Below are positions 7,719 to 16,943 of a DNA stretch of 64,000 nt, one piece after another (within the stretch, counting starts at the first letter, position 1; each line of letters opens with the position of its first letter). The DNA is taken from contig JAFLDO010000003.1 of the NCBI GenBank assembly GCA_017302455.1, forward strand, positions 1-64,000, in the 5' to 3' direction. Source of the stretch: Accumulibacter sp. GTDB taxonomy: Bacteria; Pseudomonadota; Gammaproteobacteria; Burkholderiales; Rhodocyclaceae. The notes beneath the pieces are model-generated. The model saw nothing but the letters and a program-made list of their open reading frames with translations. It had not been told where the DNA came from and searched no databases. The translations under genes were made by a program, and so were the position numbers.

Positions 7719-8824
7719 ATCGAGACGCAAACGACGCGCCGAAGGTGCCCGAATCCGCCCACCCGGGTCGCTGGTGGCACGCGATCGAGGACCAGCGGAT
7801 TCAGTGCGACCTCTGTCCGCGCGACTGCAAGTTGCACGAGGGCCAGCGCGGCGCCTGCTTCGTTCGCCAGAACGTCGGCGGCCAGATGGTGCTCACCACC
7901 TATGGCCGCTCGTCGGGCTTCTGCATCGACCCGATCGAAAAGAAGCCGCTCAACCACTTCTTTCCGGGCTCCGCCATCCTGTCCTTCGGCACCGCCGGCT
8001 GCAACCTGGCCTGCAAGTTCTGCCAGAACTGGGACATCTCGAAGTCCCGGGACATGGACCGCCTGCTCGACGCCGCCAGCCCGGACGGGATTGCTGCCGC
8101 GGCGCTCGCCTACGGCGCCCAGTCGGTGGCCTTCACCTACAACGATCCGGTGATCTTCGCCGAGTACGCGATCGATACCGCCATCGCTTGCCATGAGCGA
8201 GGCATCAAGACGGTCGCCGTGACGGCCGGCTACATCCATCCGGCGCCCGCACGCGAGTTCTACGCCGTGATGGACGCCGCCAACGTCGATCTGAAAGCCT
8301 TCACCGACGACTTCTATTTCAAGCTCTGCGCGGGTCACCTGCAGCCCGTGCTCGACATCCTCTCCTACATCCATCACGAAACGACGTGCTGGCTCGAGAT
8401 CACCACCCTGCTGATTCCGGGCAAGAACGATTCGCCTGCCGAGATCAAGGCGCTCGCGGCATGGGTGGCACGCGAACTCGGGGCCGATGTGCCGCTGCAC
8501 TTCACCGCCTTCCACCCCGACTGGAAGATGGACGACCTGCCGCCGACGCCGTCGTCGACGCTGACCCAGGCGCGGCGCATCGCGCTCGACGCCGGCCTGC
8601 ATTACGTCTATACGGGCAACGTGCATGACACCGAAGGCGGCACCACCTTCTGCCCGGGTTGCCAGGCAGCACTGATCGAGCGGGACTGGTACAACATCCG
8701 TCACTACGACCTGCCGGCAGACGGTCGCTGTCCGCACTGCGGCACTCGCCTTGCCGGCCATTTCGCCCGCTTCGGCAAGCCTTTCGGACCGCGTCGCGTG
8801 CCGGTCAGACTGGTACGTCGTTGA
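7703..8824 (+). CDS. amrS: Radical SAM protein (AmmeMemoRadiSam system)
   Basis: 373 residues related to pyruvate formate-lyase activating enzymes. The radical SAM cluster ligands are C100, C104 and C107 in GCNLACKFCQNW. An N-terminal Cys cluster (C35, C38, C42, C52 in QCDLCPRDCKLH...GAC) and a C-terminal zinc-ribbon-like pair (FCPGC and CPHCG) could hold further metal. The substrate is unknown; a glycyl-radical or methylation-type target is only speculation. It overlaps AMMECR1 by 16 bases and the next gene by 4, so five genes appear to be one transcription unit. Confidence 0.92.
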   Translation: MERDVDRDANDAPKVPESAHPGRWWHAIEDQRIQCDLCPRDCKLHEGQRGACFVRQNVGGQMVLTTYGRSSGFCIDPIEKKPLNHFFPGSAILSFGTAGCNLACKFCQNWDISKSRDMDRLLDAASPDGIAAAALAYGAQSVAFTYNDPVIFAEYAIDTAIACHERGIKTVAVTAGYIHPAPAREFYAVMDAANVDLKAFTDDFYFKLCAGHLQPVLDILSYIHHETTCWLEITTLLIPGKNDSPAEIKALAAWVARELGADVPLHFTAFHPDWKMDDLPPTPSSTLTQARRIALDAGLHYVYTGNVHDTEGGTTFCPGCQAALIERDWYNIRHYDLPADGRCPHCGTRLAGHFARFGKPFGPRRVPVRLVRR

Positions 8825-9489
8825 ACGACGCGACCATCCCGTCAGGCAGCACGCCGATCTCGATTGCCACCGGACACGGGCCGCTGCACGGCGTGCTGAC
8901 GCTGCCGGCGGCGACCGCGGCGCTGGTTGTGCTGACGCACGCCGGCCCGACTCCCGAGGCGCGCGACGACGCTCTCGCCGCCGTTCTCCGGCACGCCGGC
9001 ATCGGCACGCTGAGTCTCGACCTCCTGACCGACTCGGAGGAGCGTTTCGCCGATATCCACCACAACGTTTCGCTGCTCTCCCGGCGCCTGCTCGAGGGAC
9101 TGAACCTGGTCAAGCAACGAATGCTCGTCGGCGAGTTGCCGACGCTGCCGATCGGCCTTTGCGGCGTCGGCGACTGCTCACCGGTGGTGCTGCGCGTGGC
9201 CGCGTTGCGCGACCACGACGTCTTCGCACTCGTCTGCCGCGGCGGCCTGATCGATCTCGCCGGCGTCGTTTACCTGCGTTCGCTCACCGCGCCGCTGCTG
9301 GTTCTCGTCGACGAGAACGACGCAGGTGGCACGATGAGCAACCGGCGCGCCCTGCGCGAGTTGTCATGCCGGCAGGAACTGCAGTCGCTACCCGCGAGTG
9401 TTCTCTCGCCTGACTCGGCGGTCGCCTTCGAGTGTGTCGCGCGCGCCACCGTGCACTGGTTCGTTGACCACCTCTACCACGGCCATTGA
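8821..9489 (+). CDS. Alpha/beta-hydrolase-like protein with degenerate nucleophile elbow
   Basis: From a TTG overlapping the previous stop (TTGA) the frame gives 222 residues; no ATG fits. The layout follows small dienelactone-hydrolase-like proteins: GHGPLHGVLTLP at the start, VVLTHAGPTPEARDD, IGTLSLDLLTDSEE, and later LLVLVDENDAGG with the acidic residue. The nucleophile elbow, normally G-x-S-x-G or G-x-C-x-G, reads GLCGVGDCSP, so the expected Ser at position 117 is Gly; C119 is the only nearby nucleophile. It may be a non-catalytic or Cys-based relative. It sits between the radical SAM and PLD-FHA genes in the same operon. Confidence 0.7.
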   Translation: MNDATIPSGSTPISIATGHGPLHGVLTLPAATAALVVLTHAGPTPEARDDALAAVLRHAGIGTLSLDLLTDSEERFADIHHNVSLLSRRLLEGLNLVKQRMLVGELPTLPIGLCGVGDCSPVVLRVAALRDHDVFALVCRGGLIDLAGVVYLRSLTAPLLVLVDENDAGGTMSNRRALRELSCRQELQSLPASVLSPDSAVAFECVARATVHWFVDHLYHGH

Positions 9490-9505
9490 CCCTAGGATCC
9501 TTGGG

Positions 9506-10741
9506 ATGCGTCAGAAGATTTCCCTAATCGTGCAACCCGGCGACAGCTTCTTCCCGATCGTGCGCGCAATCGACCGTGCGCATCGCTCGATCAACCTGAC
9601 GGCCTTTCGCATGGACGATCCGATCATTCAGCGCGCACTCATCGAGGCTCGCCAACGCGGCGTGCGCATCCGCGTGCTCATTTCGAGCAGCGCGCGCGGT
9701 TGGGCGGACAGGAACCGCAAGCTCCTCAGGGACGCCAGCGAGGCGGGCATCGACACCCGCGAGCCTCCCGGTGACAGCAAGCGCGCTCGTTATCACTACA
9801 AGGTGATGACGGTGGACGACGAGGAAGCGTTCGTGTTTACCTTCAACCCGACGCGCGAGAATCTGCACTACACGCGCGACTTCGGCGTCGAGCTTTTCAA
9901 CCCGACGATCGCCGCCGAGATCAACCGGCTGTTCGACGCCGACTGGGACGATCGTCCCTTCGTACCCGACGCGCATTCGCCCCTGCTGGTGAGCCCGTTC
10001 AACAGTCGGCAGAAGATCGAAGGGTGGCTGGCGGCCGCCGAACGCTCGATTCAGATCGCCGACGCGAAGGTCCAGGATCCGGCCATCGTCCGCCTGCTCG
10101 TGCACAAGGCCGCGAGCGGTATCCCGGTGCGCGTCCTGGGCGATGAAGCGCATGGCAACGGGCTGCCCGCCGAGATCGCCTTCCGGGCAGTACCGCGCTA
10201 CAAGCTGCACGCCAAGTGCACCATCGTCGACGGCAGCACGGCCGTCATCGGCAGCATGAACCTGCGCACGGAGAGCCTCGACCGCCGCCGCGAGCTGGGC
10301 ATCATGGTCGACGATGGCGATGTGCTACAACGACTGCAGGCCGTGTTCGAGAGCGACTGGGAGCGCAAGTTGCCGATGTTCGACACCACAGCGACGCAGG
10401 TGATGCGCCTGGCGGAGCCCCCTGGGCGCGCCGCGACGGAGTTTTCGGGGGCCGGCTTCATCCTCCTTTCGCGCACCAGCGCACTGGTGCGGCACGCGGT
10501 CCGTGAAGGCGTGACGACCATCGGCCGGGCGCCGGAGAACGATGTGGTCATCAGCGATGCCCTGGTCAGCCGCTACCATGCGCACATCACCCGCGAGATG
10601 CAGATCTGCCGGATCACCGACCGGGGAAGCGGCAATGGCACCTTCGTGAACGGTGACCGCATCATCGGGACGACCGCCCTGCGCCCAGGCGATGTCATCC
10701 GTATCGCCGACAGCGAGGAGTTTCGCCTCCTGGAACTGTAA
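9506..10741 (+). CDS. Phospholipase D-like protein fused to a C-terminal FHA domain
   Basis: 411 residues. Two HKD motifs of the PLD superfamily are complete: H97, K99, D104 in YHYKVMTVDD, and H235, K237, D242 in LHAKCTIVDG followed by IGSMNLR. Residues about 325-411 form an FHA domain with GRAPENDVVIS, RYHAHIT and DRGSGNGTFVNG, which binds phosphothreonine in known cases. There is no signal peptide, so it is probably cytoplasmic. The PLD half may act on phospholipid or nucleic acid; the FHA half suggests recruitment by Ser/Thr phosphorylation, yet no kinase is encoded nearby. It starts 16 bases after the hydrolase-like gene and closes the operon. Confidence 0.88.
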   Translation: MRQKISLIVQPGDSFFPIVRAIDRAHRSINLTAFRMDDPIIQRALIEARQRGVRIRVLISSSARGWADRNRKLLRDASEAGIDTREPPGDSKRARYHYKVMTVDDEEAFVFTFNPTRENLHYTRDFGVELFNPTIAAEINRLFDADWDDRPFVPDAHSPLLVSPFNSRQKIEGWLAAAERSIQIADAKVQDPAIVRLLVHKAASGIPVRVLGDEAHGNGLPAEIAFRAVPRYKLHAKCTIVDGSTAVIGSMNLRTESLDRRRELGIMVDDGDVLQRLQAVFESDWERKLPMFDTTATQVMRLAEPPGRAATEFSGAGFILLSRTSALVRHAVREGVTTIGRAPENDVVISDALVSRYHAHITREMQICRITDRGSGNGTFVNGDRIIGTTALRPGDVIRIADSEEFRLLEL

Positions 10742-11071
10742 GGCCAGGCTCGGTCCGGGAGCGCTGCAGGCCGGCGCGGCCAGTTCGGCACCGGGGCGGA
10801 CGGCGCGGGCCACGGCACGCGCGGCAACGGCACGCCGCCGGCCGGACCTACCCGAAAGCGGCAAAATGGTTTATATTGCACCGCAACAGACGCGCCTGAA
10901 GCGCCATCGATGGCCCGGCGATCAGACCCAAGCGCAAGCCGGATGGATTGCCCGCACGCCGCAGGAGACCCGGCGCGTCGCTCGTCTGCCAAGCCCGGCG
11001 TTTGCCGTGCGACCCCCGAACACCGTACGTCTCACCGAGCCGCTGCGGCGGCCCAAACCAGGACCCATTCC
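10742..11071. other. Intergenic region without recognised gene
   Basis: 330 bases between the PLD-FHA gene and the DUF2760 gene. The first 110 bases are very GC-rich with no persistent codon bias. A TATATT at 10872-10877 could be a -10 element for the downstream Hsp70 operon, but no good -35 stands at the right distance. No terminator with a T-run was found. Confidence 0.4.
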
Positions 11072-11641
11072 ATGAAACAAGACCCTCCATCCTTGTTGAG
11101 CAGAATCTCCCTTGCCTTCGGCACCTTCTTCGCGATCATCGCCGATGCTCGGTTCGCCGGACGCGTCCAGGCCTTGCGCACCGGCGCACAGCGCAGCGAA
11201 CCGTCGACGCCGGCACCGGCACCCGCCACACCCAGACCTGCCGCACCGCCGCTGCGGGAAGCTGCACCCGACGGTGCGCTGCAGCTCCTCGGCCTGCTGC
11301 AGCGCGAAGCCCGCTTCATCGACTTCATCCAGGAGGACGTCGCCGCGTATGCCGATGCCGACGTTGGTGCCGCCGCGCGCGTCGTCCATGAAGGCTGCCG
11401 CAAAGTGCTGCGCGACAACTTCGCGATCAGCCCGGTGCGCGACGAGGCCGAGGGCAGCCGGATCACGCTGCCCGAAGGTTTCGACGCCGCGGCGATTCGC
11501 GTCACCGGCAACGTCGTCGGTCAGCCACCGTTCACGGGCAGCCTCGCGCACCGCGGCTGGCGGGTCGTCGAAACCCGGCTGCCGAAGCTCTCCGATAGCC
11601 ACGAACTGCGCATCGTCGCGCCGGCGGAGGTGGAACTATGA
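11072..11641 (+). CDS. DUF2760 domain protein
   Basis: 189 residues. The N-terminus has a hydrophobic stretch (LAFGTFFAIIADARFAG) and an Ala-Pro linker of about 40 residues. The DUF2760 core follows from about residue 65 (LQLLGLLQREARFIDFIQED, then VHEGCRKVL and a C-terminal HRGWRVVETRLPKL). The function is unknown. DUF2760 genes are typically found directly before Hsp70-like genes, as here. The stop overlaps the ATG of the next gene (ATGA). The linker suggests a tethered module, perhaps an adaptor or client-binding partner of the two chaperones; that is inference. Confidence 0.85.
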   Translation: MKQDPPSLLSRISLAFGTFFAIIADARFAGRVQALRTGAQRSEPSTPAPAPATPRPAAPPLREAAPDGALQLLGLLQREARFIDFIQEDVAAYADADVGAAARVVHEGCRKVLRDNFAISPVRDEAEGSRITLPEGFDAAAIRVTGNVVGQPPFTGSLAHRGWRVVETRLPKLSDSHELRIVAPAEVEL

Positions 11642-13482
11642 GCGAGCCACGCTTTGCGATCGGGATCGATCTCGGAACGACCCACTGCGCCCTCTCCTAC
11701 GTCGATATCGACGGCAGTGACGGCGAACAGGTTGTCCAGCAGGTGCTGCCCATCCCGCAGCTGACCGCGCCCGGGGCGGTCGAGGAACTCGGCCTGCTGC
11801 CGTCGTTCATCTACCTGCCGCATGCGAGCGAACTGGCGAGCGGCGACCTGAACCTGCCGTGGACCGCCGAGCAGGACTATGCCGTCGGTGAAATGGCGCG
11901 CAGCCGCGGCGCAGCAACACCGATCCGCCTGGTGTCGAGCGCCAAGAGCTGGCTGTGCCACGCCGGCGTCGATCGGCGGGCGGCGATCCTGCCGAACGAC
12001 GCACCGCCGGAAGTCGCGCGTCTGTCGCCGCTCGCCGCCTCCTTGCGCTATCTCGCGCACCTGCGCGCCGCCTGGGACGAAGCGCAGCCGGCGGCCCCCT
12101 TCGTGGATCAGGAAATCGTCGTCACGATTCCCGCCTCCTTCGACCCGGCAGCCCGCGAGCTGACTGCCGAAGCCGCCAAGGCGGCAGGCTGCGAGCGCAT
12201 GATCCTGCTCGAGGAACCGCAGGCGGCGCTCTACAGCTGGATCCAGAAGAGCGCCGGAGGCTGGCGCAAGCAGGTGCGGCCGGGCGACATCATCTTGGTC
12301 GTTGATGTCGGCGGCGGCACCAGCGATTTTTCGCTGATCGCCGTCCTCGAGCGCGACGGCAACCTCGAACTGCACCGCGTCGCCGTCGGCGAGCACATCC
12401 TCCTCGGCGGCGACAACATGGATCTGGCGCTGGCCTATGCCGTCGCCGGCAAGCTGGCGGCGCAGGGCAGCAAGCTCGACGCCTGGCAACTGCGCGCCTT
12501 GACGCATGCCTGCCGATCAGCCAAGGAAACGCTGCTCGGCGACCCGGAGATCGCTGCCGTACCGCTCGTCGTCGCCAGTCGCGGCACCAAGCTGATCGGC
12601 GGGTCGATCCGCAGCGAGCTGACGCGCGAGGAACTCACGGCAACGCTGCTCGAAGGCTTCTTCCCGGCGGCGGCGATCGCCGATCGCCCGCAGGGACGCG
12701 GACGCGGTGGCCTCACCCAACTCGGACTGCCCTATGCCCAGGACGCCGCGGTTACCCGCCACCTGGCCGCTTTCCTGGCCCGCCAGCTCGCCGCGACGGC
12801 CGATCTCGAGGGCTTCGTCGGCGACCTGCCCGACGACGCCACCTTCCTGCATCCGACCGCCGTGCTCTTCAACGGCGGCGTCTTCAAGTCCGACCTGCTC
12901 GCCGAGCGGACGCTGGCGACGATAAACTCCTGGCTCGCCGGCGAAGGCGCGCCGGCCGCCCGCCTGCTCGAAGGTGCCGACCTCGACCTGGCGGTCGCCC
13001 GTGGCGCCGCCTACTACGGCTACGTTCGCCGCGGCCAGGGCGTGCGTATCCGCGGTGGTACGGCGCGTGCCTACTACGTCGCCGTCGAGTCCGTGATGCC
13101 CGCCGTACCCGGCCTGCAGCCACCGGTGCAGGCGCTGTGCCTGGCGCCGTTCGGCATGGAGGAAGGCACCGAGGCCGCCCTGTCGGCTCAAGAGTTCGGC
13201 CTCGTCGTCGGCGAGCAGGTCCGCTTCCGCTTCTTCGGCTCGTCGGTCCGCCGTCAGGACGAGGTCGGAACACTGCTCGACGACTGGGAACCCGATGAAC
13301 TGCAGGAACTCGACGAGATCCAGACGACGCTGCCGAGCGAAGGCCGTGCCGCCGGCGAGGTGGTGCGCGTCAAGCTGCATGCGCGGGTGACCGAAGCCGG
13401 CACCCTCGAACTCGAGGCCCTGCCGCACGGCGGCAAGGAGTACTGGAAGGTCGAGTTCGACGTGCGCGGCGGTGCCACCTAG
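11638..13482 (+). CDS. Hsp70-family (DnaK-like) chaperone, first of a pair
   Basis: 614 residues. The actin-like ATPase core is complete: phosphate-1 loop GIDLGTTHCALSYVD, phosphate-2 loop VVDVGGGTSDFSL, the GGDNMDLALAYAV helix, and an adenosine-region LFNGGVFKSDLL. Compared with DnaK the substrate-binding half is short and different, as in YegD/HscC-like divergent Hsp70s. An insertion near LVSSAKSWLCHAGVDRRAAIL is shared with the next gene's product. No DnaJ or GrpE partner is encoded in this operon. The gene is coupled to DUF2760 upstream and lies 26 bases before the second Hsp70 gene. Confidence 0.93.
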   Translation: MSEPRFAIGIDLGTTHCALSYVDIDGSDGEQVVQQVLPIPQLTAPGAVEELGLLPSFIYLPHASELASGDLNLPWTAEQDYAVGEMARSRGAATPIRLVSSAKSWLCHAGVDRRAAILPNDAPPEVARLSPLAASLRYLAHLRAAWDEAQPAAPFVDQEIVVTIPASFDPAARELTAEAAKAAGCERMILLEEPQAALYSWIQKSAGGWRKQVRPGDIILVVDVGGGTSDFSLIAVLERDGNLELHRVAVGEHILLGGDNMDLALAYAVAGKLAAQGSKLDAWQLRALTHACRSAKETLLGDPEIAAVPLVVASRGTKLIGGSIRSELTREELTATLLEGFFPAAAIADRPQGRGRGGLTQLGLPYAQDAAVTRHLAAFLARQLAATADLEGFVGDLPDDATFLHPTAVLFNGGVFKSDLLAERTLATINSWLAGEGAPAARLLEGADLDLAVARGAAYYGYVRRGQGVRIRGGTARAYYVAVESVMPAVPGLQPPVQALCLAPFGMEEGTEAALSAQEFGLVVGEQVRFRFFGSSVRRQDEVGTLLDDWEPDELQELDEIQTTLPSEGRAAGEVVRVKLHARVTEAGTLELEALPHGGKEYWKVEFDVRGGAT

Positions 13483-13508
13483 GGGTGTCGGCAAGTCTCC
13501 GGCAGGCC

Positions 13509-16322
13509 ATGAAGAAGACGTACATCGTCGGCATCGATCTCGGCACCAGCAACACCGTGGTCGCCTACACGGCGCCGGGAAAACAGCAGGTCGAGCTGTT
13601 CGAGATCGAACAGCTGGTCGCTCCCGGGCAGGTTGCCGCGCGGCCGCTGCTGCCGTCGGTCCGCTTCCACCCGGCACCCGGGGAACTCAGCCCGGGCGAT
13701 CTGCAACTGCCGTGGGACGCTGAGGACGGCGGCGAAGCGGCGCTCACCGGCCGCCTGGCGCTCGATCTTGGCGCCCAGGTTCCCGGTCGCCTGGTCGCCA
13801 GCGCCAAGAGCTGGCTGTCGCACGCCTCGGTCGACCGGATGGCGCCGATCCTGCCCTGGGGTGCCGAAGACGATGTCGCCAAGGTCTCGCCGGTCGCCGC
13901 CAGCGCCAGCTACCTCGCGCATGTTCGCGCCGCCTGGCGGCACCGCTTCCCGAAAGCGCCACTCGAAGAGCAACAGGTGATCCTGACGGTTCCCGCGTCT
14001 TTCGACGAAGGTGCGCGCGCGCTGACGCTCGAAGCCGCGCGACAGGCCGGCCTGCCGCATCTGCGCCTGCTCGAAGAGCCGCAGGCGGCCTTCTACGACT
14101 GGCTTTTCCGCCACCAGCAGAGCCTCGCCGAGGAACTCGCCGGTACGCGGCTGCTGCTCGTTTGCGATGTCGGCGGCGGCACGACGGACTTGACGCTGAT
14201 CCAGGTGGCGCTCCAGGACGGCGAGCCGGAGTTGACGCGCATCGGCGTCGGCGACCACCTGATGCTTGGTGGCGACAACATGGATCTCGCTCTCGCGCAT
14301 CTCGTCGAAGGCCGTCTGCCCGCGAGTGAGGGACGCCTCTCGGCGGCGCGCTTCTCGCAGCTCACCGCACGTTGCCGGGCGGCCAAGGAACAGTTGCTGG
14401 CCGACGGCGCTCCCGAAACGGTGCTGTTGACGCTGCTCGGCGGCGGCGCGCGGCTGATCGGCGGCGCGCGCACCGTCGAACTGAAGTGCGACGAAGTCCG
14501 TCAGGTGATCGTCGATGGTTTCTTTCCGGCGGTGCCTGCCGATGAACCGATACAGCAACGACGGGCGGCGATCGTCGAGTTCGGTCTGCCCTACCCCGCC
14601 GACCCGGCAATCACGCGCCATGTCGCCGCCTTCCTCAAGCGCCACGCGCAGGCAGCGCACCGGGCACTGGCCGACGACGCCGACACGCAGCGGCTGCCGG
14701 TTCCCGATACGCTGCTGCTCAACGGCGGCGTCTTTCGTGCCGCTGCGCTCGCCGAACGTCTGCAGAGCACGCTCGGCAACTGGCGCGGCGCGGCGCTGCG
14801 CGTCCTGCACAACGACAATCCCGACGTCGCCGTCGCGCGTGGGGCCGTCGCCTACGCGCTCGTCCGGCAGGGACATGGCCGGCGCATCGGTGGCGGATCG
14901 GCGCGCAGCTACTTTCTCGTCCTCGACGACGCCGGTGGGCAGAAACGCGGCATCTGCCTGCTGCCGCGCGGCAGCGAGGAAGGACACGAAATCCGCCTGC
15001 CCGAGCGCACGTTCAGCCTGCGCCTGGGTCAGCCGGTACGCTTTCACCTCGCCTCGTCGGTTGCCGACACCAGCTACCTGCCGGGCGAGATCGCCGAACT
15101 GGGCGACGAGGAATTCGTCCGCCTGCCGCCGATCGCCAGCGTCGTCCAGCCACATGCCGGCAGCAACCAGCGCGAGGTGCGCGTGCAATTGATCACTGCG
15201 ATGACCGAGGTCGGCACGCTAGAACTGCACTGTGTCAGCCTTGACGATGCCGCTCGCCGCTGGCTGCTCGAATTCCAGTTGCGCGGCGAAGGCAGCGAGA
15301 CGGCGGTCTCGCCGGCCGCCCTGCCGCCGCGCTTTGCCAACGCCGTGCAATGCATCGAGCAGATTTTCGGAGCGCGCGCGCAGCCCGTCGAAGGCAAGGA
15401 GGTACGGCGCCTGCGCGGCCAGCTCGAGCACCTGCTCGGCAAACGCGAGGATTGGGACATGCCGTTGCTGCGGGCACTGTTCGACGCGCTGATGCAACGC
15501 GCCCGGCGGCGGCGCCGTTCGCCGGAGCACGAACGGCTGTGGCTCAATCTCGCCGGTTACTGTCTGCGCCCGGGCCTCGGTTACGCGCTCGACGACTGGC
15601 GGATCGAGCAACTGTGCCCGCTGCTTGGCCAGGGAATCGAGTACGTCGGCGAGAGCCAGAACTGGTCGGAGTGGTGGACACTCTGGCGGCGCGCTGCCGG
15701 CGGTTTGCCGGCAGCGATCCAGGAGAAGCTGCTCGGCGAGCTGGTTCCGGCGCTGCGCAGCGACGCGGTGAAGACCCGCAGCCGGCTGTCGGCGGCAATC
15801 GCCGGTAGTCACGACGACATGCTGCGCCTGGTCGCGTCGCTCGAAAAACTGCCGGCCGACAGCAAGGTCGAGATCGGAGACTGGCTGCTCGACAGACTGT
15901 GCAGGGCCTCCGAGAAACCCTTGGGCTGGTGGGCGCTCGGCCGCCTCGGCGCGCGTCAGTCGCTCTACGGCAGCGCCCACCAGGTGGTCCCGCCCGAAGT
16001 CGCCGAGCGCTGGCTCGACGCGCTACTGGCTGTCGATTGGAAGAAAGTCGAGCCGGCGGCCTTCGCCGCGACGCAACTCGCCCGCCTGACTGGCGACCGG
16101 GCGCGCGATCTGCCCGAGCCGGTGCGTGAAAGGGTGCTGACGCGCCTGACGGCCAGCAATGCCAGCGTCACCTGGATCAACCAGATTCGGACCGTCGTGG
16201 CACTCGACCGGGCCGACGAGCGCCGCGCCTTCGGCGAGTCCTTGCCGGCGGGCTTGCGGCTCATGGCCGAGGGCAGCAACTGTCGAGTCTCCGACAGCTC
16301 CGCCGAGCTGGCCAGCAAGTAG
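13509..16322 (+). CDS. Large Hsp70-family protein with C-terminal DUF3731-type extension
   Basis: 937 residues from ATG 13509; an in-frame codon 24 bases upstream is less likely. The ATPase half mirrors the previous protein (VGIDLGTSNTVVAYT, LVCDVGGGTTDLTL, GGDNMDLALAHLVEG, LVASAKSWLSHASVDRM), which indicates an old tandem duplication. Beyond about residue 600 it continues for over 300 residues as an alpha-helical region (FANAVQCIEQIF, WDMPLLRALFDALMQRARRRRRSPEHERLWLNL split by helices, then WWALGRLGARQSLYGSAHQVV). This corresponds to the DUF3731 extension known in such Hsp70s. The exact Pfam boundary cannot be set by eye. It ends the three-gene operon. Confidence 0.9.
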   Translation: MKKTYIVGIDLGTSNTVVAYTAPGKQQVELFEIEQLVAPGQVAARPLLPSVRFHPAPGELSPGDLQLPWDAEDGGEAALTGRLALDLGAQVPGRLVASAKSWLSHASVDRMAPILPWGAEDDVAKVSPVAASASYLAHVRAAWRHRFPKAPLEEQQVILTVPASFDEGARALTLEAARQAGLPHLRLLEEPQAAFYDWLFRHQQSLAEELAGTRLLLVCDVGGGTTDLTLIQVALQDGEPELTRIGVGDHLMLGGDNMDLALAHLVEGRLPASEGRLSAARFSQLTARCRAAKEQLLADGAPETVLLTLLGGGARLIGGARTVELKCDEVRQVIVDGFFPAVPADEPIQQRRAAIVEFGLPYPADPAITRHVAAFLKRHAQAAHRALADDADTQRLPVPDTLLLNGGVFRAAALAERLQSTLGNWRGAALRVLHNDNPDVAVARGAVAYALVRQGHGRRIGGGSARSYFLVLDDAGGQKRGICLLPRGSEEGHEIRLPERTFSLRLGQPVRFHLASSVADTSYLPGEIAELGDEEFVRLPPIASVVQPHAGSNQREVRVQLITAMTEVGTLELHCVSLDDAARRWLLEFQLRGEGSETAVSPAALPPRFANAVQCIEQIFGARAQPVEGKEVRRLRGQLEHLLGKREDWDMPLLRALFDALMQRARRRRRSPEHERLWLNLAGYCLRPGLGYALDDWRIEQLCPLLGQGIEYVGESQNWSEWWTLWRRAAGGLPAAIQEKLLGELVPALRSDAVKTRSRLSAAIAGSHDDMLRLVASLEKLPADSKVEIGDWLLDRLCRASEKPLGWWALGRLGARQSLYGSAHQVVPPEVAERWLDALLAVDWKKVEPAAFAATQLARLTGDRARDLPEPVRERVLTRLTASNASVTWINQIRTVVALDRADERRAFGESLPAGLRLMAEGSNCRVSDSSAELASK

Positions 16323-16594
16323 CTAATAAAACAAGATTTCTCGCCATAAGCCCGCTGCATTGGCGTTCGACTCCGCTTTTGCCCATAATGTGGCGGTATC
16401 TGGCATCGCGCTGGCAATGGCTTTGGCAAGCGACTGGTTGCAGCCATGCGCGAGCCACGAGCGGCTGAGCGGGGGAAAGCAAGCTGTGCGCCTGCGCACG
16501 ACGCGGAGCGACTGCTTCACGGCGGGTGGCCGGGCGCTTGCCGATGCCGTCAACCAGCGCCTAGCCAACGCAGGGAATCTTCAAGGAGTGAGCG

Positions 16595-16813
16595 ATGCGC
16601 CCGCAACGAGAAACAGACCGCCGCCAGAACCAATCGGGACCACCGGACGGGCTGCTTGAGCGCCGCTGCGGAAGTGAGCGCCGCAAGCTCCAGCTTACCG
16701 CCGAAGCCATCGCCAGACTCGAAGAGCGTCTGGCCGCCCTGGCACCCGACGAAGAGGACGAAGTCGCCAACGACGGCTCAGGCTGGGACAAGCTGGTCAT
16801 TCCAGTGAAGTAG
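16595..16813 (+). CDS. Small hypothetical protein, charged
   Basis: 72 residues with a clear AAGGAG ribosome binding site (16583-16588) six bases before the ATG. The N-terminal half is rich in Arg and Gln. The C-terminal half has a short helix (LTAEAIARLEERLAAL) and an acidic patch before GWDKLVIPVK. There is no signal peptide or membrane segment. I do not recognise the family. It stands alone, 272 bases after the Hsp70 operon, with its own upstream region. The ribosome binding site and a protein-like C-terminus support it; the size keeps confidence moderate. Confidence 0.55.
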   Translation: MRPQRETDRRQNQSGPPDGLLERRCGSERRKLQLTAEAIARLEERLAALAPDEEDEVANDGSGWDKLVIPVK

Positions 16814-16943
16814 GCAGCAGGGATCGGGCGCTGCGGCGCTGACCAGCGGCCACCGCAGTCACCGGCGTCGGTCCCGTCGGAAACCGCGCGAACGCTGGGT
16901 TAGTCCTGAAAAGTCTCGCAGCGACACAGCCGGCGGGAGCCGC

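Noticed and set aside
10742..11071. Possible small gene at 10866 on the plus strand
   Set aside because: The candidate frame (starting MVYIAPQQ) has no ribosome binding site, unusual Arg/Pro composition and no homology I recognise.
13479..15188. 569-codon minus-strand open frame
   Set aside because: It lies opposite the second Hsp70 gene, whose motifs are unmistakable.
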